The position numbers and the translations under genes are program-made. Below, piece after piece: positions 51,301-63,300 of a DNA stretch of 64,000 nt. The DNA comes from Notospermus geniculatus. Lineage: Eukaryota; Nemertea; Pilidiophora; Heteronemertea; Lineidae. The number at the start of each line of letters is the position of its first letter. Positions within the stretch are counted from its first letter, which is position 1. The stretch spans positions 118,439-182,438 of the forward strand of contig NMRB01001181.1 of assembly GCA_002633025.1 (NCBI GenBank), in the 5' to 3' direction. Below the pieces are notes generated by a model. That model ran no database searches, had not been told where the DNA came from, and saw only the letters and a program-made list of their open reading frames with translations.

Positions 51301-54300
51301 TGTACCCGAATCGGGGACGGAGTCCCAAGTCCTGCAATGCCTGTTGCTGAGCGGACTGAAGAAGCAGGTTAGATATCAGTTCACTTATTGAGGTCACCTT
51401 TATATGTGACCCTCCACCACAAAACCAGTCCTAAGTCGCACAGAAAATGAGCCTAAACATACTGAGATGACACCAGGAGATAAAGACAGAAATAGAATCA
51501 CTCACACTTTACAATAGACAGACAATACTGAAACTGACTAACAATTTGGTCCCAACTTGCCAACCTCAGAGCGACTTACGACTGGTTCTGTGGTGGAGGG
51601 TCACATATTTATGACGTTCTACATTGTATAAGGAGAACCTCAACTTTGAAAGAAACTCTTTAACAGGACCCTGGGGCTGAATTTACCAGGGGGTGCTTTT
51701 GCAATAGACCATTCTCAAATTGACGTAAACGACAACGATCTGCGTCGAAATCTCAACCACAACCTCCGTCTGAAACTGAATGACGTAACGCAGACAACCC
51801 CACGATAGTAACATCGAAGACGTTGCATCAGACTCGACCTTTGCTGAATCATGGATAGTGTCACGTCAGCCAGTTTCAGATCGAGGTTCTGGTTGAGATT
51901 TCGGCGGAAGTGTGCAGATCTGCGAATTTGAGAATCGTCTATTGCGCAGGCTTTTTAACTGCAAAATACCGTAGAAGTGGTGTGTCTCCTTTGTACCTCT
52001 GGTAAATGCAATGGGTATTTTCATAGTCACGGTGCTTCTATGTTTCAGTGCCCGGACCACCCTCAAGTATCTTCTTCCCAGATGTGACCTACTCCACCGT
52101 CAAAGTTGTCTGGAGCCCTCCACTTGAACCCAACGGGATCATCAGGGGATACAGCGTTGCATATTACGAAGAGGGATCAGTGCCTACGTCAGCAACAACG
52201 GACAGCACCCTAGATGCCTCTAGACGGGAATATGCAGTCGCGGGGCTAAAAGAACAGAAACTGTATTACTTCACTTTGAAGGCTCGGACGAATGAAGGAT
52301 GGGGTCGAGCTGCTAGTGTCACAGTTAAGACTATACTGAACAGATGTAAGTGGAAAAAATGTCTTTTGCTCAGTCGATAGCTCATTTAGTGCAGCTGATT
52401 TGAATTACAGCAGTGTGGCATCTGAGTGGTCCTACTTCTGTGGGTGTCTACTGAAATGACTCGACAGGTGATTGCACAGCTTGGTAGCGTCTAAATGGGC
52501 ACAGGGGGAGTTGGCTTAAGCTGTACTTCCACCTTCTAAATCCCTGTGTTTTTTGCACTTCCACCTTTGAATTACCTTTTTTAGACCTGTGTCTGGAAAA
52601 CCCATGTCTATTAGCCCCATTGAGCTCCATGGGGCTAATTTAAACACGGGTTGAACACGGGTTTTTCTGATAGGTGGAAGCGGAATAGACACGGCAATCA
52701 CTAGTTTTGAGATCCGGCGACAGATGGCGTGGTAGATTTCTCAACAGGAATTAACAGAGGAGAGCGCCTGCATACAGCGGCACCTGTCGCCGGGTCTGTA
52801 AACCAAACCTCAGGTAGTCTTTATAGGTGGAAGTGCTCCCCAGGTTTTTTGACGCATGGTGAAGACACGGGTCTCGAAAAAACACAGGGTTTTAGAACGG
52901 GTGGAAGTACAGCTATAGTACTCTGATGTCACAAGCCAAAAAAATGCTGCTGGTATCCTGCTTGATGTTATTCATTCTCGTATTCTTCTATTCTAGTGAT
53001 CCCAGAAGCACCTCACAAACCGTACATTGGTGTTGCGGGGGCTGCCTCAAGAATGATCACCCTTCGCTGGCAGGCTGGTTTCGATGGCTACAGCCCCATC
53101 AGGAACTACACGTTACAATACAGCACGGATTCTGGCCAGACTTGGATGTTGTATCCAAAGACAATCCTTATCAACGGCGGGGGTGATTTCAACTCCTATG
53201 ATGTCACTGGGTAAGTGGGGAATAATGATGATAATGAAAATGTTGTTGATTNTTTTGGAAGGCATATAATCAGACCCCTGATTTTCAGTAAAAAGAAAGT
53301 TCAATTTGCTGCCAGGAAATCGCATTTCCGGCAGTTTTACCCACAGATTTTTGGCACTCAGGGAATGGGGTTTGCCCATTCCACGCCCCCCCCCCATTCG
53401 CCAACTCCTGGATCCGCCACTGTTATGATATTGATAATGATAATGATAACGATAATGATAAAGTTCTTCATAATGATAATTGTAATGATAAAATGAGGCA
53501 TTATACCATCTCTTGCCTGGAACCTAGTCTTGAAGTACGTTACGTTTATTACCTCTGCCCCATTTTCTCGGTACCAGTATTCCAAACTGGTATTGTACAG
53601 TAGTAGAGTGATAGACATTAATCTTGAAATTTAATGGGTGTTTACTATGTTTCTTCTTGACATGTCTTTCAGTCTGAAACCATTCACAAGATATACATTC
53701 CGTGTGGCGGCCAGCAATGACATTGGACGTGGACCATTCAGTGCAAAGTCAGACGAAAGGGAGACACTACAAGACAGTAAGACTTCTATTGAGCCATAAT
53801 GCCTAATATTCCAATCTGCATTTCGATGCCCCATACTAAAATTATCATTTGATATTTTCAGAACCTGATGCGCCTCCAACTGACTTAAAAGTCGTTCCAA
53901 TCACAACAACATCTGTGGAGGTCTCTTGGAAGGTGAGTTTCCTTGCCTTGATTTATTGAGAATTGTTCATGTATGGGTACCTGGACTAACACTGACGTGC
54001 TGTACCTTAAAACATGCATATTTGAATACATGTACTTCCAAAAATAAATAGAGAGGAAGGTGATATTTTTGATATAACATGTATTTTATTTTTACCATGG
54101 CTTGCCTGAAGTTAATCAGATTCAGAGCGCAGTGCCGAAGTCTCATTAACCTTGCAACATGACAGGTGAATACACCGATTTCACATCTCGCACGATCACA
54201 GCGCCCCTGGTAGAATTTCTGGCCGCCACTTCCGCTTTCAACCTCACTATCAGGAGTAGGGGCAAAAATTTCCTGGATCGAGGTTGAATTGTGCACATTG

Positions 54301-57300
54301 GTTCCCAATGCCGCCACCAGCGGATGGATCCATGGTGGTGGTATTGGAGACCAACACGTGTTTTTCAACCTCGATCTAGGAAATATTTGCCTTACTCCTG
54401 ATAGTGAGGTTGAAAATGGAAGTGGCCGCCAGAAATTCTACCAGGGGCGCTGCCATCATGTGAGATGTGAAATCGGTGTATTTGTCACAGTTAAATTTCT
54501 CACTTGACTTTGATAAAATTCTGGCTGAGGAGCTGCTCAAATATGTGCCGTAGTAATTTGGAATCGTGGTATATCATTGTGAAATCTTTACGCCCTTTTA
54601 CCGGACAAGTACAGTGCTTCTCTTGAGGTCAAGTTCTCTGATCCTCTTCAGTGGGAATAAACAAGGTCAACTAGCTTCTGATTCCTTTCCAGCTGATAGG
54701 CGCAGTTTACGTTTCTTGAACACTGTGTGCTCGTGTGTCTGGTGTACTGCAGTGTCTCTGCAGTTCTGTTTTACTGTGTGTTCTGTTTGTTTCTAGATGA
54801 ACTCTGAAGTGTTCTTTTTATTCTTTCACTGGTTCGCATAGATATTTGTGGTCACGAAGGTTATTTTAGTTCTTAAAAGATTTTATATCTACATGTAAAT
54901 GTCTGAGATTCAGAATGGAATATACTAGGTACACTGTACTATGTGAGTGTGAGGTTCTGTTACAGAAAGTCGTCGTAGTTCATTGAATTTACTTGTCCTG
55001 TCCTTTGCATATTTTACACATTTCGTTAAGATAATGGACTGTCTGAATAAAATACACAGTACCCGGTAGTGCTTCTACATCAGATCCTGCAGTGCATGTG
55101 TATGCAGTGGAACCTTTCTATTTAAGGACACTTTTGGGACTGACAGATGCCGTCCTTAATTGAGAGGTGTCCTGATAAGAGGGGTTAAAATGAATAGCAC
55201 TTCCCTCTTTGGGACTGAGCTTTGTTGTCTATAGTAGAGAGGTGTCCACCTGGTAGAGGTGTTTTCAAAGAGAGGTTCCACTGTATACTGGTACACCAGA
55301 GAAAATTTGAGTGTACAGTATGTTGCACAATTGACCTCCCTTACGCATGCACCATCCACGTACCACATGCAGTGGCATGCATGTACCGTCTTTGTATCTT
55401 CCGCGGACGTCGCGCGCTGCCATGGAAGGCATGCAGTGAAGACGTTCATTCGCCCGTGGTGCGCGGACGTCACGCAGAAGAGACGCGTGACGCACCCATA
55501 CCATACACAATGAACTGAAGCGTACCTTCCCCGTGACGAATGCAGAAGGTACCCGGATAAAGGTAGGTCAGTTGTGCAACGTACTGTATATAAAGCACTA
55601 CCTTTCAGTTTTATGCTTATGGTCCATTATCACTTGTACAGTAATTTGTAAACTTCTGTGTATGTCTTCATGATCATTTGAGTTTATTCTTATACTATTG
55701 TCCTCTTAAGCCCCCTTCATGCGAGACTTGGAATGGAAAACTTTTGGGGTATCGTTTGGAATATTCTCCATACCCAGCGGGGAGAAACTGGTTCCGAAAG
55801 AAACTATTACATCCAGATACACATGAATATAATTTGCATGGTTTAAAGTCGTGTTTGACCTACGTGTTCCGGATAAAAGCCTTCAATGGTGTGGGGCCTA
55901 GTTCATGGAGCAAGTTGGTTATTTTAAACGTCGAGATTGGTAGGATGATTATCTGGGATCCAGATATTTATACATTTTTGCATGCAATATTTCGTAGGTT
56001 GTTTGTTCATGTTTGATCGATGGGGCTTTGTGTGTGATGCAGTTGTAATGTTCCCGAGGACTTAGAGAAGAAATATGATTTTATGCTTTGGTAAATACGC
56101 CAGTTTGCTGTATACATCACTGTGATCTGAAAAACTACCAATTATTTTGGCTGATAATTCAGGCCAATTTATGAATGAAGTACAGTAGAAAACGCGTGAG
56201 TCGGATTCAAGTGAACCAGACAATTTCATCTGACTTAGAAGAAATCTGTCTTGTGTAAGTTGGATAAAATCCGAGTTGTGTAAAAGTCAGACAAAAATCC
56301 AACTTCTGGCTTGAGGAAGGGCAAAAGGGCCGCGATGGAAATGGATTCAAAGCTCGAGCGTGAACAAACTGAAGAGGAGTGAGGCGCGATCCGACTTACA
56401 CGATAGATTTTTCTTGGAAATGTATCAGAAGGGACCTGGCTATTTCATCCGAGATAGCCGAAAATCCGACTTGTTGTGTCCATCTTATGCGATTACGTAT
56501 ATTTTATTGGAATAACGTTATAAAAAATCGGGACTTCTCGAAGCTGTCCGAGATGAGCGATTTTCTGAGTTGTGCGTCTCCGACTTGAGCGTTTTCTACT
56601 GTATTATTTGGTGTCTGAAATGATTTTACTCAACTGCACAACACACTGATCCTCTCTTTCAAGTTTACGTAGTTTTTTGTTGTCTTCTTTTTTCTTTATC
56701 ATTAGTTTCAATCTCAGGATGAGGTCCTACATTCTATTTGGTGTTGGTCATCCTGGTACTTGACAACCCCATTCTCCATTTTATCTAAAACGGCCACAAC
56801 TTTTCATCGATTCACCAATGCAAATACTGGACTTTTGTTCCCTGCATATGTGTGGCGGTCTTGGAAATCCCGGCAGAAGTCGCTGAATGACCAACAAGGG
56901 CTGTCAGCGATTGCCTGTGCATTGATCTACTAGGCCTAGCTACTGTTTAGCTGTTACGTAGCACATGTCAGCTATTGAAATGTGCGGGTTGACCAAGGCC
57001 ATTAACACTTTCCTCAAATGCGACATCCACCGCCACACATATAATACTGAAGTGTTTAACCCTTTAGCGCCTGAAGTCATGTACTGGTAATATATTTTTC
57101 CATTTGTTCCCTGAAGAGTTTTCACCGAAACTGCCAAAAAAATGCACAGGTGAAGTTCAAAACAGACTATTACAAGTTATGTTCATATGGAAGAGTGTCA
57201 CTGGGTGATCTTTCATTGACCGTGACCTCCTGAATCAAGGTCAAACCAAAGCATTATCATACCGCTTTCGGGCGCTACAGGTAGAGGCACCTCAGGCAGT

Positions 57301-60300
57301 GCAGGTGCTATTGGGTTGAACTTCCAAAAATGAGACTGTGAATTCCTTCATGATACAATTGCAAGTAAACATTGTTGGTGAAAAGATTGTTGTTCTCTAT
57401 ACTTCAGGCCTTTCCGTTTGACGGACACGAAAATGCATGCGCCTCGCAAACAATAGAAATTCTATTGTTTGCGAAGCGCATGCGTTTTCGCACCCGTCAA
57501 ACGGAAAGGCCTGATACTTCATGTCATTTGTTTATACACGTAAATTACTTTTCACTATCATTTGGTGTTGTGCGTAATATTGGAGACATTCTGTGTATTT
57601 ATTTATCTTGTAGGGATATTATCTTTATTTTATTTCCGTATTGCTTGTGGTGCGGTTGCTCTCTCAGGTCTGGAACCCCACCCGATGCCCCTATCATCCA
57701 TGGCACGGTACAGACACACAGCAAGTGAGATATTGCTCCTTGAGCACTTAAAATCCTACAGACCAGTGACCCATTGTGATGTCACTTTTGACCAGCAGTC
57801 CACCATGCTGAAGCTAGGAATCCACCAAGCTGATTTTGCATTGTGACTTGCTTTGCAACTGGATACTCGATCGCCGTAGTGGACTCGCTGGACGTGATTT
57901 CCACCAATGGCGAAGATGTGGTCAATGTGAGTCGGCGACCGGTATCAGTTCCTTGCGATCGTATTCAATCGCAGGTAACAGGTTGCAAAGCAAGTCGCAA
58001 CGCAGAAAATCAGCAGTGGATTCCTAGCTTACCCGTTGGTGCAAAATATTTCTGTGATGTGTTTCTGTACTGTGCACTCATTCTTTCATTTCCATTTTCA
58101 TTCCTATATCCAAAAATTCATAAAACGAGGGACGCTTATATGAATTTTTGCTATTTCCAACAAATGCCGCCACAGCTTCTTATGTGTGCACACCCTTTGC
58201 ATGTTGTAGCCCCCACCACGAGGCACATGGAATGGTAACCTCCAAGGCTTCAAGCTGATCTACCGCCAAGTTGAAAACTCTGGTGGCCAGACCATAGCAA
58301 CTCCAGCAACCCGGGTCACTCTAACAGATCTCAACAAGGGTTTCAACTATGAGCTGAGGATCAGTGCATACAACGGAGTTGGCTCTGGCCCGAGTAGTCC
58401 ACCGGTCACAGTATATGTTGGAGAAGCCAGTAAGAATGTTCAACTAAGTTATTCTTTGGTCCTTTGGACGGCTAGGCATCATCTGCTAGTACTATGGCCA
58501 AACTTCTCCTTCGTTCACTGGGATATATGTGACCCGCTTTGGTGAAAAGAGTCGCATGTCACTCAGAAGGTGAGCCTGAACGAACCGAGACGACACCAGG
58601 AGAGAATGGAAGAAATAGATTCTTTCAGATTTCGTAATAGGCAGACAATACTGAAACTGACAAACATTTGGTCTCAACCTCAGTGTTCTAGGCAGGCCAC
58701 TTTTACAGGGCGGTGCCACCCTGTTCAAAAATCAGATGTCATTTTACCGCCCTGTTTAATAATGTAACTTGCAATGCATTTTCTATTACACCACCCTGTT
58801 TGACTTTCACTCCCGCCCTGTTTGAAAATACAGGGCCTTAAAATCATCGGAAAATGCAGTCATCCCGCCCTGTTTGGAAAAATTTCTGGCTAGAACACTG
58901 AACCTGCCAAGGTACATGTAAGAGCAACATGCGTCTGGTTTTGCCAGAGCGGGTCACATATGACAGGTCTGATTACTAGAGTATTACTGGGCTCGAACAT
59001 CTTCCTTGACTGAATATACGATACCATATTCCCCTAGTTAGCATAATCTTTCATGAACCAAATAAGCAGTAAAGATATTCCACTGTTTTGTGCCGATATT
59101 TTCTAATTCTAATATTTTCTAATTGAACCCTCTTTTGATGATTTGATGATCAACTCACAAGGCCTGCACTGGTTCAGTGATGTATGTTACGCCGAATCGG
59201 TTAGTGTCGTCCAGAAATACACCCAGGTTCAATGTCGTCACACAAAACTATACCCTGGGTATAGTTCAATTTACAAAGTTATACCAGGATTGGATACAGC
59301 ACCTGAAGACGAGATTGTTCTCGCAAATGCCACATGACCACAAGCATGACAAGTCGAAAAACATGTTTTCAATTTAAGCATTTATCATGAACAGGTGTAC
59401 GACAGAAGTACCAATCGCGCGCAGTCCTGTTGATCACGCGAGATCCATTCCTAACTCGTACCTAGGCTCAAAACTACGGTACTGGGTATACATGTACTTT
59501 TGTAGATCGAACTATACCCAGAGTATAGTTTTGTGGGGACGACATTCAACCTGGGTATATTTCTGTTATACCCAGGATGACATAAACCGATTCAGCGTAC
59601 ATGTATGTTACCATGAACAGAAGTTTATAACAAAAGAGTGTATTAAATGAAAATGGAAGTACAGTCAATGATTCTGCATATTAACTCAACTATGACCTTT
59701 TTCCTTTATATAACTTACTTATGGTTTTCGTTTTTTGTGCAGTTCCAGCTGCTCCACCTCGGAAGGTAAAGCCAGGCATCGTCTCGAGTACTGAAGCTGT
59801 CATATCTTGGGCACCACCACCACCGGATAAACAAAATGGAGACTTACTTGGATACAAAGTAGGCAAAAGATGGGGCTACTTGTCGGGTGGATAGGCCTAC
59901 AACTTGCTATCATTATTAACCACTTCAAGAGGATAGACGGGTCAAATGCGTCATGATGCAACCATGGCGTCAATAGGAGCAGTCAGCCGCGCTTATCGCC
60001 AGAAGATGGCAGCAAAGTTCTAGCGGACCAAGACAAAAGAAAATTCTCTTGATTGGTGCTCAATCAACCATGAATAGGTCCGCTTGGCATTGAATTGTAC
60101 CACAGTTAAAGTTTGGGTTTATAGTCTGATATCAACAACGGTAGAGGTGTCATCCGACTTCACACTTTAACCGCAGTCTATCCTGAAACCTTTCAGTAGA
60201 ACTCAGATGAGCTGCTCATTCAGCACTACAATCCGAGCATTTCCGACCGGTACCCATTTTTAGCCCGCTTGGCCCATAGGCCAAAAGGGCTTATGCTGTG

Positions 60301-63300
60301 CTTGGCGCCTTTAGTGGTGGTCTGTCGTGCGTGCGTTAGTGCGTGCGTGCGTGCGTGCGTGCGTGCGTCCGTAAACTTTTCCCTTGTCAGATGGATAGCG
60401 CCTTCAGTTTTTGACCGATCATTTTCATATTGCATATGGGCATGTATGACCACAAAATCTAGGTCAAGTTCGATTTTGGGTGCGATGCGATTTCTACTTT
60501 GGCCAGTAGGGGGCGTTTTGTGAAAAAATTCAAAGGCCTGTATTTTGAGAATGGCTTGCGCTATTGTGATGAAACTTTGTTTGTGTGTACCTCTTGTCTG
60601 TGGTGACTTGCACACGAAATTTCAGCGCAGTCTGATTCCTGACTTTGCCACTAGGGGGCCAAAACCAAAGTATCAAATTTTTCCTTGTCAGATGGATAGC
60701 GCCTTTAGTTTTTGAAGGATCATTTTCATATTGCACACAGGTGTGTATGACCACAAAATGTAGGTCAAGTTCAATTTTGGGCACGATGCGATTCCTATTT
60801 TGGTAGGTAGGGGGCGTTTTGTGAAAAACTTAAAAAGGTTTATATTTTGATAATCGTTTGAGCTATTGCGTTGAAACTTTGTATGTATTTACCTCTAGGT
60901 TGTAGTGACTTCCTGACGAAATTTCAGTGAAATCTAGTTCTTGACTTTGCCACCAGGAGGCCTAAGCCAAACTCACAAAATCTGCTTTTTCTCCTAAACT
61001 AAGCAACAGAACTTCATCAATTTTTTTTATTATAGGTATATCTAACAAGGAAGTTTAACATAATGCCCGAGTTTTTTATTTGACCTACTTTTCAAGGTCA
61101 CAGAGGTCAAAGTTTGAAATTACGAGGTTGGCATGTCATGTTCTATTTATGACATAAGCTGTTAAGTTGAAACTTTGCATATGTACGCCTTTGTCACAGA
61201 TACTGTCAAATATGGCTTGTATGGGATTCCAATGGCTTGCCCCTTCCACCACTGTGCTAAAAAGCCAAGCGGGCACAGTGCCATTGGCACTATTTTTTAT
61301 ACACCTGGGTGGAGAGAGGCCAGTGAGGCAAAGAGACTTGCCCAAAGTCTCACGCCCAGTGGGATTCGAACCCGGGACCCTCTGACCGGTAGTTGGAGGC
61401 CCGAACCACTACACCACCGTGGTTCCTCTGTGACTGACTGACTGACAGCGCCTGTTAAATGCACTGGCATTGTGTACTTCAATGCACTACATAATGTCAA
61501 TTTTATAAAAATTTCAGTAGCAAAGTGGGTTAACTTCATAAAAAGAGCAAATAAAACATACATGAACATCCCATTACTCCCTGTTGATTGTCTGGGTCAA
61601 CATATCTTGATTTATTACGTAGGCCTACTTTATGCACCTATTTCCCGGACTAAAATAGATGCATAAACTTGAAAACATAACCCGATCACACTTTCAGGTT
61701 TACTACTGGATTGTTCCAAACACAAGCAGAAGGAAGCGTGCCGTAGGACAGCCAGCCGACGTCAAAATGCAAGCAGTGACCTCCAGTGAGAATCAAGTTC
61801 GCCTGACAAATCTGAAAAAGTACACTAGATACCATGTGACAGTGTCGGCATTCAACCCAGCAGGAGATGGACCAAACAGTACTGTCATACCGATAGTCAC
61901 AGATCAAGATAGTAAGTGTCTTGCAGTCAGAACTGCCACTTAACATTTGACCTTAAAGAGGTTGTCTTGCCTTAAAGATAATGTATTACGAATTCATTGT
62001 TTACAGTCAATGTTTGTAAACATTGATGTTTACATTATGTTATTTTGGACTTTTGGGACATGCCAACCCACCAACATGACCAAATTGAATACTTTCAGTA
62101 TCAAAAGAATTTCTAGAGGGGCATAATACCAACAAATTTCTTATAAGACGAAGAAAGACTGGACACAAACAAACAAAATGTAAATAAACAATGATTTTTG
62201 TGGCATGCGAAAATACCCGTGATACATTATCTTTAAAATGTCCTAAAAACCTGGATATTGTATAAAAGATGTAACTTTTGATTAAAAAAAAGTGTTTGAT
62301 ACACAGCGTACTGGTACCATTAATTTTGGCCTGTACATGTACACCGCTTTCACATCTCGCACGATCGCAGCGCCCCTAGTAGGATTTTTAACGGCCACTT
62401 CCATTTTCAACCTCACTATCAGGAGTACCGTAAGGTAAATATTTCCTAGATGGAGGTTGAAAAACACGTGTTTGTTCCCGATACTGCCGCCAGGGATCCA
62501 TCCCTGGTGGCGGCATTTAGATCCAATGCGTGCAATTCAACCTCGATACCGGAAATTTTTGCCCGTACTCCTGGTAGTGAGGTTGAAAACGGAAGTGTAC
62601 ACCGCTTTCACATCTCGCACGATCGCAGTGCCCCTAGTAGGATTTTTAACGGCCACTTCCGTTTTCAACCTCACTATCAGGAGTACCGTAAGGTAAATAT
62701 TTCCTAGATGGAGGTTGAAAAACACGTGTTTGTTCCCGATACTGCCGCCAGGGATCCATCCCTGGTGGCGGCATTTAGATCCAATGCGTGCAATTCAACC
62801 TCGATACCGGAAATTTTTGCCCGTACTCCTGGTAGTGAGGTTGAAAACGGAAGTGTACACCGCTTTCACATCTCGCACGATCGCAGTGCCCCTAGTAGGA
62901 TTTTTAACGGCCACTTCCGTTTTCAACCTCACTATCAGGAGTACCGTAAGGTAAATATTTCCTAGATGGAGGTTGAAAAACACGTGTTTGTTCCCGATAC
63001 TGCCGCCAGGGATCCATCCCTGGTGGCGGCATTTAGATCCAATGCGTGCAATTCAACCTCGATACCGGAAATTTTTGCCCGTACTCCTGGTAGTGAGGTT
63101 GAAAACGGAAGTGGCCATTGATAATTCTACTAGGGGCGCTGCGAACGTGCGAGAGGTGAAATCGAAATCGAAAAGTAAAATTAGAAAATGAGTGCAATGT
63201 TTTATTTATATTTGGCCCAGAAACAGGATGTGCTATTCAGAATTAATTGGAAAACAAAGTTAGCCTCACTTTCAATGACAGTTCTGACCTGGTTGATAGT

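Noticed and set aside
57670-57846. A phase-1-compatible open frame downstream of the 57667 acceptor
   Set aside because: The frame matching the upstream exon phase has no FN3 features and ends in a stop without a suitable phase-0 donor, so it is not a usable bridge exon.
62450-62965. Two identical 85-codon frames in a row
   Set aside because: They are the same stretch of a 258-bp tandem repeat unit, not duplicated genes.
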